DNA of 64,000 bases from Flavobacterium croceum DSM 17960 (GTDB lineage: Bacteria; Bacteroidota; Bacteroidia; Flavobacteriales; Flavobacteriaceae). The notes under the pieces are model-generated. The model saw only the letters and a program-made list of their open reading frames with translations, did not search any database and was not told the DNA's origin. Both the position numbers and the translations under genes were made by a program. Location of the stretch: contig NZ_PQNY01000001.1 in the NCBI RefSeq assembly GCF_002917885.1, forward strand, positions 62,001 to 126,000, read 5' to 3'. Position 1 is the first letter of the stretch; every line of letters starts with the position of its first letter. Below are positions 26,246 to 35,433 of this stretch, one piece after another.

Positions 26246-28534
26246 TTAACTGTTTATTTTCAGTTTCATTCCTGGTTTTATTTTTTCATTTTTGATTTTA
26301 TTCCATTTTTTTATGTCGGCAATCGTTACACCTGGAAATTTTTTTGAAATACTAAGTAAAGTATCTCCTTTTCGTACTTGATAAATAGTTGGTTTATTAT
26401 TATCTGCTAAATACTTATCTTTCTTAGTTTTTGTTTTGGTTACAGGTTCTTTTGAAACAACGAGAGTTTGGCCTAATTTGATTACGTTATCATCTAGATT
26501 GTTTAACTCTTTTAGTTTATCTATAGTGGTATTGTGTTTTTTGGCAATACTACTCAAATTATCTCCTTGCGCAACAGTATATTCTATTTCTTTAAAATCT
26601 GACTTAGCAGCAATTTCTTGTTCTTTTTTGGTGGTAGACTCTCCAGATATTACAAGTTGAGTTCCAGCTTTTACATCTGTGTTAAATAGATTATTCCATT
26701 CTTTTAAATCCTCAACGGTAACATGATGCTTTTTGGCTATCGAAAACAAATTTTCTCCTTTGGCAACAATATAATAGTTCTCAGAAACGGTATCGTTTTT
26801 AGTAGCTTTTTTAGACTTTTTATCAACATTTGCTATTGGTTGCTCGTCGTTATTATCTATACTAGGCACCAAAACCTCTTTTTTAATCGTTTTGGTTACT
26901 TGCTCTGTTTTTACAATTTTTAAACTTTTTCCAGCAATTAAATTATTGCCTTTTATTTTATTCCATTTTTTAATTTCTGAAACATCTACATCGTATTTTG
27001 ATGCAATTTCCGAAAGATTGTCTCCTCGTTTTACTTTATGGTATTTTGTAACTTGTTTATTTGTAGTTACTTTTTCTAGCTTATATGTTTTAGCAACTTT
27101 GGAAGTTGGATTTTCTACAGAGGCTATATCTGTCGTTTCTGATTTTTCTTTTTTGTTTTGCTTATAGGCAATTCGTTCTGTAGTAACAATTTTTAATGTT
27201 TTTCCTCTCGATACCTTACTGCCCTTTAGGTTATTCCAATCTCTTATATTATTGGCTGTAACTCCATATTTTAAAGCGACATCATAGATGTTTTCTCCTC
27301 TTTTTACTTTATGAAACTTATATCGGGTAACAAATTCTTTATCTGTTTCTGGTTTTTCGAGCGTGTCTATCGATTTGTTTGATGTAGTTTTTGCAATAGC
27401 AAATGGCTTTTCGCGGTTTTTCTCTTCATAATCTACATACGCATATATTTTATCTTCATTAGAAGTGAAAACCGCAACTTTTGATTTTGGTAAACGAATA
27501 AAGTTTTGTTCTCCAGAAATATAAGGTACTTCTTGTCTTTTATACGATGGATTGTAAAATTTTAACTCATCTACTGATATGTCTAATAAATCTGATATTT
27601 GTTTAAAAGACATGTGGCGTTTTACCATAATAGTATCTGTAGCAAAATGATTGGCTATCGCTTTATTAGGCACAATTCCATGCTCTTTATGGTATTCAAA
27701 AATATACATTGTGGCTAAAAAAGCAGGAAGATATCCTTGTGTTTCTTTGGGTAAATGTTTTCTTATGTTCCAATAATTTTGGTAACCACCCGATCTACGA
27801 ATAGCTTTTGAAACATTTCCAGGACCTGAGTTGTAAGAAGCTAAAACCAAATCCCAATCGCCAAATATTTTGAACATATTTTTCATATATTCTGAAGCAG
27901 CCGAACTGGCTTTAAGCGGATCACTGCGTTCGTCTACATAAGAGCTAATGTTAAGGCCGTATTGTTTGCCTGTTTGATACATAAATTGCCACAAACCCGT
28001 AGCTCCTACTCTTGAAACTGCTTTGGGGTTTAAGGCAGATTCTACCACTGCAAGGTATTTTATTTCTAGTGGTATGTTGTTTTTTGCTAATTCTTCTTCA
28101 AAAATTGGAAAATAAAATTGAGAAATTCCCATTAACCTTTCAAAGGTCTTTTTACGGTTTTTTAAAAATGATTTTATTACGTTTTCTAAACCTTCATTAT
28201 ACTCGATATTAAAAGGCGATTTCTCGTCTAATTTTTTAAGACGTTCTTTAAGTAATTCTGTAGGAAGTTCATAATCTACCTTTTGATCTACATTTACATT
28301 TTTAATATCGGTAATCATTTGGTCATAACTATCCAAAGATACCATTTCTTTTGCCCATAAACTGTCTACACACGAGGCCATTTCGTCGTTTACAAAAGTC
28401 TTTTTTATCGAATCTAGAAACGATATTTTAACTTCTGGTTTTACCAAAGAGTCTTTGTCTTTTACAATTTCTTGGGCATTCAAAAATGCAGTTGCCACAA
28501 TGCAGATTGCAGTAAATTTATTTTTTAATGTCAT
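26246..28534 (-). CDS. Lytic murein transglycosylase (MltD-like) with five LysM domains
   Basis: This enzyme would cleave peptidoglycan glycan strands in the periplasm. The 762-residue protein has a signal peptide (cleaved near LNAQ, residue 21), a family 1 SLT domain at about 140-300 with catalytic E165 (VVESALNP), GATGLWQFMYQTGKQYGL and ASYNSGPGNVSKAI. Then follow five LysM domains, each with a [K/Q]GDxLxxIAxK pattern, in the region from about 410 to the C-terminus. E. coli MltD has fewer LysM copies, so this one should bind peptidoglycan strongly. It is separated from DUF4837 by 41 bp containing the terminator-like hairpin. Confidence 0.92.
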   Translation of the reverse strand: MTLKNKFTAICIVATAFLNAQEIVKDKDSLVKPEVKISFLDSIKKTFVNDEMASCVDSLWAKEMVSLDSYDQMITDIKNVNVDQKVDYELPTELLKERLKKLDEKSPFNIEYNEGLENVIKSFLKNRKKTFERLMGISQFYFPIFEEELAKNNIPLEIKYLAVVESALNPKAVSRVGATGLWQFMYQTGKQYGLNISSYVDERSDPLKASSAASEYMKNMFKIFGDWDLVLASYNSGPGNVSKAIRRSGGYQNYWNIRKHLPKETQGYLPAFLATMYIFEYHKEHGIVPNKAIANHFATDTIMVKRHMSFKQISDLLDISVDELKFYNPSYKRQEVPYISGEQNFIRLPKSKVAVFTSNEDKIYAYVDYEEKNREKPFAIAKTTSNKSIDTLEKPETDKEFVTRYKFHKVKRGENIYDVALKYGVTANNIRDWNNLKGSKVSRGKTLKIVTTERIAYKQNKKEKSETTDIASVENPTSKVAKTYKLEKVTTNKQVTKYHKVKRGDNLSEIASKYDVDVSEIKKWNKIKGNNLIAGKSLKIVKTEQVTKTIKKEVLVPSIDNNDEQPIANVDKKSKKATKNDTVSENYYIVAKGENLFSIAKKHHVTVEDLKEWNNLFNTDVKAGTQLVISGESTTKKEQEIAAKSDFKEIEYTVAQGDNLSSIAKKHNTTIDKLKELNNLDDNVIKLGQTLVVSKEPVTKTKTKKDKYLADNNKPTIYQVRKGDTLLSISKKFPGVTIADIKKWNKIKNEKIKPGMKLKINS

Positions 28535-28579
28535 AGTGAATTTATCAATATATTATCAATCAGTAGGTTAAGTATGTTA

Positions 28580-28587
28580 CAAACATA
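28580..28587 (-). promoter_or_regulatory. -7 promoter element for the MltD-like gene
   Basis: The reverse strand reads TATGTTTG (TAnnTTTG), 45 bp before the ATG at 28534. No -33 TTTG at the usual spacing. Confidence 0.5.
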
Positions 28588-28633
28588 ATTTATATGTGGG
28601 AAAAATTATGTTTAATATTTGTTAAAACTAAAG

Positions 28634-29821
28634 TTATGCCAAAATAGCTGCTATTCCAGGTAGGGTTTTCCCTTCTAGCATTTCTAGCATAGCTCCTCCT
28701 CCGGTAGACACGTAACTCATTTTTGGTTCTAGTCCAAATTGTTTTACTGCGGCTACAGAATCTCCTCCTCCAACTAGCGAAAAAGCTCCATTTTTTGTTG
28801 CCTCTGCTATATATTCGCCCAATGTAATAGTACCGTGAGCAAAATTTTCCATTTCAAATACACCTACAGGTCCGTTCCACAATATAGTTCTAGACTGCAT
28901 AATGATTTCTTTGAAGTTTTCTAGCGACTTCGGACCCGCATCAAGTCCTTGCCAGCCAGTTGGTATATGGCGTACATCTACTATTTGTGTTTGGGCATTG
29001 TTTGAAAATTCATTGGCAGCTACTACATCTACTGGTAAATGAATGTGTACATTTTTCTCTTTGGCTTTGTGAAGAATTTCTAATGCCAAGTCTAATTTGT
29101 CTAATTCGCAAATAGACTCACCTATTTCTCCGCCTAATGCTTTTATAAATGTAAAAGTCATTCCTCCACCAATAATCATGTGGTCTACTTTGTCTAGAAT
29201 ATTCTCAATTACCGTAATTTTTGATGATACTTTCGATCCTCCTAAAATAGCAGTTACAGGTTTTTCAGAATTTTTTAGTACTTTGTTTAGGCTCTCTATT
29301 TCTTTTGCCAATAGGTATCCAAAACATTTGTTTTCTGGGAAAAACTGCGCAATGATTGTTGTAGAAGCATGTGCTCTATGTGCTGTTCCAAACGCATCAT
29401 TTACATAAATATTGCCCAATGAAGCTAATTCTTTAGAAAAATTAACATCGCCAGCCTCTTCTTCTGCATAAAATCTAAGGTTTTCCAAAAGTAATACTTG
29501 CCCAGGTTTAAGATTGTGGGCAGCGTTTTGAGCTACTTCTCCAATACAATCTTCTGCAAAAAGCACAGGTACTCCAAGTACTTCTGATGTTTTGTTTACT
29601 ATATATTTTAAAGAATATTTTTGTTCTTTTCCTTTTGGTCTACCCAAATGCGACATTAAAATAACACTGCCTCCATCGGCTAAAATTTTGTCTATAGTAG
29701 GTTTTGCTGCTTCTATACGGTTGGCATCGGTTACATGAAAGTTTTCGTCCAAAGGAACGTTAAAATCTACTCGAATTAATGCTTTTTTATCTTTAAAATT
29801 AAATTGGTCTATTGTTTTCAT
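28634..29821 (-). CDS. pgk: Phosphoglycerate kinase
   Basis: This glycolytic enzyme transfers phosphate between 1,3-bisphosphoglycerate and ADP. The 395-residue protein is full length: [27 protein letters not shown] begins the N-domain (given here only as RVDFNVP and NRIEAA key parts), [34 protein letters not shown]-like AILGGSKVS, and the nucleotide loop [13 protein letters not shown]. It has its own -7 element at 29841-29848 and appears monocistronic, since about 70 bp separate it from the upstream SPOR gene and about 100 bp from mltD downstream. Confidence 0.96.
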   Translation of the reverse strand: MKTIDQFNFKDKKALIRVDFNVPLDENFHVTDANRIEAAKPTIDKILADGGSVILMSHLGRPKGKEQKYSLKYIVNKTSEVLGVPVLFAEDCIGEVAQNAAHNLKPGQVLLLENLRFYAEEEAGDVNFSKELASLGNIYVNDAFGTAHRAHASTTIIAQFFPENKCFGYLLAKEIESLNKVLKNSEKPVTAILGGSKVSSKITVIENILDKVDHMIIGGGMTFTFIKALGGEIGESICELDKLDLALEILHKAKEKNVHIHLPVDVVAANEFSNNAQTQIVDVRHIPTGWQGLDAGPKSLENFKEIIMQSRTILWNGPVGVFEMENFAHGTITLGEYIAEATKNGAFSLVGGGDSVAAVKQFGLEPKMSYVSTGGGAMLEMLEGKTLPGIAAILA

Positions 29822-29840
29822 TTTTAATAATATAGTAATA

Positions 29841-29848
29841 CAAAGATA
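29841..29848 (-). promoter_or_regulatory. -7 promoter element for pgk
   Basis: The reverse strand reads TATCTTTG (exact TAnnTTTG), 19 bp before the pgk ATG. The expected leader is only about 10-15 bases. Confidence 0.55.
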
Positions 29849-29892
29849 TTACGTTTCTAAAATTGGTTTTAATGAGAAAAATCAGTTTTAAA

Positions 29893-31443
29893 CTATTTTA
29901 CAATAAGCAACCACAAATAATCGGAATACTTATTGTTAAACCCGCTCTTTTTAAGGGCTCGTATTTGTTCTTCGTTGGTAGAATAATTTAAGTAAACGTA
30001 GTGGTACTTTGTTTCTGGATTTACAACATATTTTGCGGGTATTCCTTTTTGTTTTAATGATTCTGCAAATTTTATAGCGTTTTCGGGCACCGCAAAAACA
30101 TTGGCAACAAGATAAAACCCTTTTGGTATTGCGTTTGACACCAGTGTTCTATCTCTATCTGGAGCTGGAGTTGGTGGCGTTTTTACTTCAGTATTATCTG
30201 CGTTATCTGTTGTTTTGTTTTTTGTAATAGGCGTTGTATTTACTGCTACATTTGGCAATGTTGTTGAAGCATTTAGAGCTGCTTTTTTTGCAATAATCTC
30301 ACTTTCTGTATAAATAATAGGTCGTGGCGGAGAAACTTCTACATTAAATGCGGTAAAAAACATAAAATATCTATCGCCGTTAGATTGTAATCTTAAAGTT
30401 AATTGCGATGTAGCATTATCAATCAAATTATTGTTGATATTTGGAATACTAAGTAAACACATGTCGTATCCTAAAGTATTTGTACTATTTGGTGTTCTTC
30501 CGTTTAAGAAATCGTCTTCTATAGTAATGGTTCCGTTGAAAAAGTTATCGCTCTCTCTTATTGCATTTTTTAAATTAAAAAATTGCTTGTTTTTACCTGC
30601 CATAAGAAGTTGATCGCCGACTAAGTTATTGTCTCCTTCAAGTGCTGAGGCAACAAGTTTTGCTTTTATTTCTCCTTCTATTACCGATTTAAATCCAGAA
30701 AATTTCACATCGGTATATCGCTCTGTAACTCCTACAAAACCATCGTAAGTTGATATAAATTTTTCTGTTAATTCTTCTTCTTCGTAAACCAAAAATAAAG
30801 TCCAACCACCTGCTACTCCGCCTGCTACTTTTCCTTGTGTTGCATAAATATTGGCTACTGTATAAACTCCTTCATAATTTGCAAAGTCTGTAAACAATGG
30901 AGTAATATCGGCATAACAAGTGTACGGTGCATATTCTTTTGTCATTGGATCTTTGTATCCATCAAATAGAACTTGTCCTGAAACAGGTACATATTTATCG
31001 GTATCGGGTAGTTTTATTTTAACTTTTGTATAGTCTTCTCTTTTTGAGTCGGTTAAAATATATTTATTGAATTTCAATTCTGATTCGTTTGACTTATAGG
31101 TAGCCGACCAATAAAGAGCAGCATAAATAATTCTCTTTGTGTTTTTATCATTAAATTTAACGGTGGCACTACTCGAAGAAAATGTAGAAGGATCACTATC
31201 TACATCTATATATCGCATATTATATTCATCATTATTATCTGCAGATTTTGACAAATCATTAAGTTCGGTATTTGCAGAATGACGTTTATCTTGCCTATTT
31301 ACAATGGTATTGGCTATAACAACCATATCGCCTTGTACCAACTTTTGAAATCTTGGTTTAAAACTTTGATTGATTTGCGCAGACCCAAATAATCCTGTTA
31401 ATAAAACAACGAAAGTTGCGATTTTTGAATAGTTATTTTTCAT
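29893..31443 (-). CDS. Secreted protein with adhesin-like N-terminal region and C-terminal SPOR domain
   Basis: The 516-residue protein has a signal peptide ending near FGSAQ (residue 22). The next part (FKPRFQKLVQGDMVVIANTIVN, then RIIYAALYWSATY and GGWTLFLVYE) resembles the opening of large flavobacterial surface proteins and DUF3344-type folds, not an enzyme. A Pro/Thr-rich linker at about 395-430 leads to a SPOR-like domain at about 436-516 (GFYLVANVFAVPENAIKFAESLKQ, YHYVYLNY, LWLLIVK). SPOR domains bind denuded peptidoglycan at septa. The combination suggests an exported protein held at the cell wall. The precise role is unknown. Confidence 0.65.
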   Translation of the reverse strand: MKNNYSKIATFVVLLTGLFGSAQINQSFKPRFQKLVQGDMVVIANTIVNRQDKRHSANTELNDLSKSADNNDEYNMRYIDVDSDPSTFSSSSATVKFNDKNTKRIIYAALYWSATYKSNESELKFNKYILTDSKREDYTKVKIKLPDTDKYVPVSGQVLFDGYKDPMTKEYAPYTCYADITPLFTDFANYEGVYTVANIYATQGKVAGGVAGGWTLFLVYEEEELTEKFISTYDGFVGVTERYTDVKFSGFKSVIEGEIKAKLVASALEGDNNLVGDQLLMAGKNKQFFNLKNAIRESDNFFNGTITIEDDFLNGRTPNSTNTLGYDMCLLSIPNINNNLIDNATSQLTLRLQSNGDRYFMFFTAFNVEVSPPRPIIYTESEIIAKKAALNASTTLPNVAVNTTPITKNKTTDNADNTEVKTPPTPAPDRDRTLVSNAIPKGFYLVANVFAVPENAIKFAESLKQKGIPAKYVVNPETKYHYVYLNYSTNEEQIRALKKSGFNNKYSDYLWLLIVK

Positions 31444-31473
31444 TTGTATTGAAAAATTATAGTTTATAACCTA

Positions 31474-31481
31474 CAAAAATA
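31474..31481 (-). promoter_or_regulatory. -7 promoter element for the SPOR-domain gene
   Basis: The reverse strand reads TATTTTTG (TAnnTTTG), 30 bp before the ATG at 31443. Confidence 0.45.
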
Positions 31482-31575
31482 ATTATTTTATCGTACAAAC
31501 TTGTTTTTTTTACATTTTTGTATCGAGCAAAATGGTAGCCGTTGTATTTTTACTTTATTTTTATAGTAAACATTG

Positions 31576-31583
31576 TATCTTTG
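31576..31583 (+). promoter_or_regulatory. -7 promoter element abutting the holB start
   Basis: TATCTTTG matches TAnnTTTG and ends only 3 bases before the ATG at 31587. If used, transcription would begin at or next to the ATG, giving a leaderless mRNA. Confidence 0.45.
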
Positions 31584-31586
31584 CTT

Positions 31587-32735
31587 ATGCTTTTTTCTGA
31601 AATTTTAGGGCAAGATCATTTAAAAAATCATCTTACAAAAAGTGCCGATGAAGGTAGAGTACCTCATGCACAACTTTTTGTAGGTCCAGAAGGTAGTGGC
31701 ACTCTTGCTATGGCTATTGCATATGCTCAATATTTAATTTGTAACAATACATTGGGCGAAAATAATACCGAGAATAGTGCTTGTAATTTAAAGTTTCATC
31801 ATTTACAACATCCCGATTTACATTTTGTATATCCTACTATTACTACCGAAGATGTTAAAAGTAAACCCAAAAGCCTTGATTTTCTTACCGATTGGCGTCT
31901 TTTTGTACAACAAAATCCTTATGGTGGTATATTTGATTGGTATAAGTTTTTGGGCGTACAAAACAAACAAGGCGAAATACGAGTAGAAGATGCTCAAGAA
32001 ATAGTGAAGTCTTTATCATTAAAATCATTAGAAGGTAGTTACAAAATTATGATTATTTGGATGGCTGATAAAATGAATATCGCCGCATCAAATAAGCTAC
32101 TTAAATTATTGGAAGAACCTACAGATAAAACTGTTTTTATTTTAATTACCGAAAATGTAGAAAATATTATTCAAACTATACTGTCTCGGTGTCAAGTATT
32201 ACAATTTAATCCTTTACCAGAAAATATTATTGTTGAAGCACTTGTAAATCGTGAACAGATAGATAGGGTAGTGGCTCAAAAAATTGCGCGCCAAAGTCAG
32301 GGTAATTATAATAAAGCATTACAAATAGTAAAAGAAAATAATGATGAACTCCCTTTTGAAGAGTGGTTTGTATTTTGGGTTCGAAGTGCTTTTAAAGCCA
32401 AAGGAAATGCAAGTGCAATACACGATTTAATAATTTGGAGTGAGCAAATAGCTGCTTTGGGTAGAGAAACTCAAAAAAAGTTTTTGAGCTTTTGTACCGA
32501 AATGTTTAGACAAGCCTTACTTTTGAATTACAATGCGCCTTCGCTAGTATATATGGAGCCCAAAGTAGAAAAGTTTACCTTAGAAAATTTTGCTCCTTTT
32601 GTACACGGAAATAATATTCTTGAAATTTTTAAAGAAATATCCGATGCGTCTTATCATATAGAACGCAATGGTAATGCCAAAATTATTCTTACCGATTTAT
32701 CCATAAAATTAACCCGATTAATTCATAAAAAATAA
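31587..32735 (+). CDS. holB: DNA polymerase III subunit delta'
   Basis: This is the clamp-loader delta' subunit. The 382-residue protein starts MLFSEILGQDHLKNHL and has a degenerate P-loop (VGPEGSGTLAMA, lysine lost, as normal for non-ATPase delta'), RVEDAQEIVKSLSLK, YKIMIIWMADKMN, LLKLLEEPTDKT and TILSRCQVLQF with the SRC motif. The usual four-cysteine zinc site is reduced: only CNN and ACNL remain. An ATG 45 bp upstream in frame exists, but the conserved N-terminus and the -7 element between the two favour 31587. It is followed by DoxX after 4 bp. Confidence 0.9.
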   Translation: MLFSEILGQDHLKNHLTKSADEGRVPHAQLFVGPEGSGTLAMAIAYAQYLICNNTLGENNTENSACNLKFHHLQHPDLHFVYPTITTEDVKSKPKSLDFLTDWRLFVQQNPYGGIFDWYKFLGVQNKQGEIRVEDAQEIVKSLSLKSLEGSYKIMIIWMADKMNIAASNKLLKLLEEPTDKTVFILITENVENIIQTILSRCQVLQFNPLPENIIVEALVNREQIDRVVAQKIARQSQGNYNKALQIVKENNDELPFEEWFVFWVRSAFKAKGNASAIHDLIIWSEQIAALGRETQKKFLSFCTEMFRQALLLNYNAPSLVYMEPKVEKFTLENFAPFVHGNNILEIFKEISDASYHIERNGNAKIILTDLSIKLTRLIHKK

Positions 32736-32739
32736 CATT

Positions 32740-33123
32740 ATGCACAATACTGCCTCTTTACTTGTTTTGGTGTTTTTGGCTGTCACTTTTATTCAAAGTG
32801 GTTACGACAAAATTTTTGCTTGGAACGATAATGTTTCTTGGCTAAAAAGTCATTTTGAAAAAACAATTTTAAAAAACCAAGTGCCTATGGCTTTGGGTAT
32901 TATACTTTTACTAGAAGTGTTGGCAAGTGTAGCTTGCTTGGCAGGTTGTGTAGAATTGTTGGTAAACGGCGGACGCACTTTTGGTTTTTATGGTGCTGTA
33001 ATTTCGTGTATTACCTTAATAATGTTGTTGTTAGGGCAACGTTTAGCCAAAGATTATGATGGCGCTCGAACTATTGCTATCTATTTTATTGTTGCTGTAT
33101 TGGCAGCTAATTGGTTAGGGTAG
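32740..33123 (+). CDS. DoxX-family membrane protein
   Basis: The 127-residue protein has four hydrophobic helices and the DoxX-like start LLVLVFLAVTFIQSGYDKI, with a mid-protein acidic residue in the second helix (LLLEVLASVACLAG). DoxX/DUF4870-like proteins are small inner-membrane proteins often linked with respiratory or thiol chemistry, but their role is usually unknown. It lies 4 bp after holB and its 3' end overlaps the convergent helicase gene by 17 bp. Confidence 0.75.
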   Translation: MHNTASLLVLVFLAVTFIQSGYDKIFAWNDNVSWLKSHFEKTILKNQVPMALGIILLLEVLASVACLAGCVELLVNGGRTFGFYGAVISCITLIMLLLGQRLAKDYDGARTIAIYFIVAVLAANWLG

Positions 33124-35374
33124 CTTTGTAAAGTTTTAATTCGTCCCATGTTACATCATTGGATGCTTTTTCTTTAAGCTCTGTTAAAGACTCTCCGTTG
33201 TAATTTGTAAAAAGATTTTCTAATTCATCTATTCTATCTTGAGGTAAAACCTCTTGTATTGCTATTTTTGATTCGGCAATCAATTTGGCAATATGTGAGT
33301 AAATGGTTTGCACAGAATATTTTCTATGTTGAGCTATTTCTACAATAGATTTTTTTTGTTTCCAGAGTTCTAAGGTTTCTTCTAATGTAGATTTTTTGGG
33401 TTCTTTTGGCTTTTTAGTTTTATGATATCTTTCTGGAAATTCGTCAAAATCTACCAAAGTTTTATGAGTGTCTTTGTACCTTTCTTTGGCTTTTTGGTTT
33501 GCGTTTTCTTTTATGGCTATGAGCTCTTTGGCATGTAGACTTTTTTTGTTAAGCTCTTGATTTGTATGCAATAAATGCATCATTTTTTTTGCTCTAATAA
33601 GATATGACAATCTATTGCTTAGCTCGTATTCTAATTCTAAAAACATAGTAAACCAAGTTTTTGCTTTTTTGGTGTTTTGAAGTTCTACCAATTGGTAAAC
33701 AATTTCTTCATACATTTTTAAAAAAATAGGGTAGAAGTAAAGGTAAGCCGCTTCTATTCTAGAATTTATATACTCTTGTTTTTCGTTTTTAAAAAATAAA
33801 TTTTTGAGTTGTTTTTGAAAATTTTCTGAAGCCAACACGGTTTCTTTTATTGCATTTTCTTGATTTGTAACAAACTCATCTATTTTTTGTTTCAATTTTA
33901 CAGAAGCCTCATCGCTCGCAAAACGAATATTTCTGTAGTGTTGTTCTAATTCTTTCCACGAGAAACATTCTAATAAAAAATCTAAAATATATGTGTTTGT
34001 TTGTTGTATTAATGTACTTTCAATACTTTGTGGTGGTATTTTTTGATTGGAAAAAGAAATGACATCATTATCTGTAGCAAAACCTTGTACTTGTAGGTTA
34101 GAAAGCAAAATAAGCCCTTCTAACGAACGAAGTCTAGAAAAAGCCACATAGAGTTGTCCTGGTTGAAAAACTTGCGATACATCGAGCGCAGCTTTATCAA
34201 ATGTTAATCCTTGACTTTTGTGTACCGTAATCGCCCATGCCAATTTTAATGGATATTGTACAAACGTACCGAGTGTTTCTTCTTCTATCTCTTTGGTAGT
34301 TGGGTTGAGAGTGTATTTTATATTTTGCCATTCGTATTTTTCCACTTCTATTGTGGTTTGATCATCTTCAAAATAAACAAATATTTCGTTTTGACTGAGT
34401 TTGGCAACAACACCTATTTTTCCATTGTAATACCTTTTTTCAGCATTGGTATCGTTTTTTATAAACATGACTTGTGCTCCTTTTTTCAACACAATGTTCT
34501 CATCAACAGGGAAAATTTTATCTGGAAAATCTCCAACAATTTCAGCTTTATAGCTTTGTGGTTTTTCTTTTATTATTTCTAATGATTCTTGATTTATTTT
34601 ATCGGCTTTATAATTATGCGTGGTAAGAATAATGTATCCAGCGTTTTTATCTATTGAAAATGAATGATTTACATACTTATTGAGGTAATCTATATCTTGC
34701 TGTACAATCGTGTTGTTACGAAACCGATTTAATAAGTCTATAAAAAACGCATCTTTTTGGCGAAATATTTTTTCTAATTCAATGTATATCAATTTATTAT
34801 GAATAGATTGCGCATTAAAAAAGTATTTTCCTGCGTAGTATTTTTGTAGTACTTGCCATTCAGAATCTTTAATAACAGGTGGTAACTGCAACAAATCGCC
34901 AATAAAAAGCACTTGTACACCTCCAAAACTCTTTTTGTTTTTGCGTACACTTTGAAGCATAAACTCTATTGCATCGAGCAAATCGGGACGAAGCATACTC
35001 ACTTCGTCTATAATAAGTAATTGAAGTTGCTGAATCACTGCTTTTTTGGTCGCATTCATTTTAAAATGCTTAGCCAAAGTAATTTTAGTTTCGAGCTTGG
35101 TATCTGTAGAGTAGGGCGGCCACTCATGTATGGGTAAAAATGTACCAAAAGGCAACTGAAAAAACGAGTGTATCGTAACACCTTTGGCATGTAGTGCCGC
35201 AATGCCAGTAGGAGCAACTACAGCAAAGTTTTTGTGTGTAGAGGCAGTAATTTGATGTAACAATGTTGTTTTACCAGTACCTGCTTTACCTGTAAGAAAA
35301 ACATGTTGTTGGGTTTGGTTTATAAATTTTAATACATATTCGGCTTCTACTGATAATGGTTCCACGTGGCGCAA
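33107..35374 (-). CDS. Pif1/RecD-like helicase with C-terminal helix-turn-helix region
   Basis: The 755-residue SF1 helicase has Walker A near residues 28-36 (TGKAGTGKTTLL), APTGIAALHAKGVTIHSFF, Walker B LLIIDEVSMLRPD, a Q-motif GDLLQLPPV, and the SF1B C-terminal domain AITVHKSQGLTFDKA and QLYVAFSRLRSLEGL. This core (to about 440) is that of Pif1-like DNA helicases. A coiled, charged region follows, and residues about 680-750 form an HTH of the HTH_40 type (KKSIVEIAQHRKYSVQTIYSHIAKL). No ATG exists at the 5' end: TTG at 35374 or GTG at 35365 must be used. The start region overlaps a degenerate parS-like palindrome. Known in Bacteroidota; the tail function is untested. Confidence 0.85.
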   Translation of the reverse strand: MRHVEPLSVEAEYVLKFINQTQQHVFLTGKAGTGKTTLLHQITASTHKNFAVVAPTGIAALHAKGVTIHSFFQLPFGTFLPIHEWPPYSTDTKLETKITLAKHFKMNATKKAVIQQLQLLIIDEVSMLRPDLLDAIEFMLQSVRKNKKSFGGVQVLFIGDLLQLPPVIKDSEWQVLQKYYAGKYFFNAQSIHNKLIYIELEKIFRQKDAFFIDLLNRFRNNTIVQQDIDYLNKYVNHSFSIDKNAGYIILTTHNYKADKINQESLEIIKEKPQSYKAEIVGDFPDKIFPVDENIVLKKGAQVMFIKNDTNAEKRYYNGKIGVVAKLSQNEIFVYFEDDQTTIEVEKYEWQNIKYTLNPTTKEIEEETLGTFVQYPLKLAWAITVHKSQGLTFDKAALDVSQVFQPGQLYVAFSRLRSLEGLILLSNLQVQGFATDNDVISFSNQKIPPQSIESTLIQQTNTYILDFLLECFSWKELEQHYRNIRFASDEASVKLKQKIDEFVTNQENAIKETVLASENFQKQLKNLFFKNEKQEYINSRIEAAYLYFYPIFLKMYEEIVYQLVELQNTKKAKTWFTMFLELEYELSNRLSYLIRAKKMMHLLHTNQELNKKSLHAKELIAIKENANQKAKERYKDTHKTLVDFDEFPERYHKTKKPKEPKKSTLEETLELWKQKKSIVEIAQHRKYSVQTIYSHIAKLIAESKIAIQEVLPQDRIDELENLFTNYNGESLTELKEKASNDVTWDELKLYKATLTN

Positions 35375-35402
35375 ATTATATTAACTTATTGATTTACAAA
35401 AC

Positions 35403-35427
35403 AAAAGCCTGTATAAAACAGGCTTTT
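35403..35427 (-). terminator. Intrinsic terminator after the OmpH-like gene
   Basis: AAAAGCCTGT (35403-35412) and ACAGGCTTTT (35418-35427) form a 10-bp stem with a 5-base loop. On the reverse strand it is followed by GTTTTG, so it should end the OmpH-like transcript before the helicase gene. Confidence 0.75.
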
Positions 35428-35433
35428 AAAATA

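Noticed and set aside
26246-27400. Repeated DNA in the MltD-like gene
   Set aside because: The similarity comes from five LysM protein domains, not from a mobile or CRISPR repeat.
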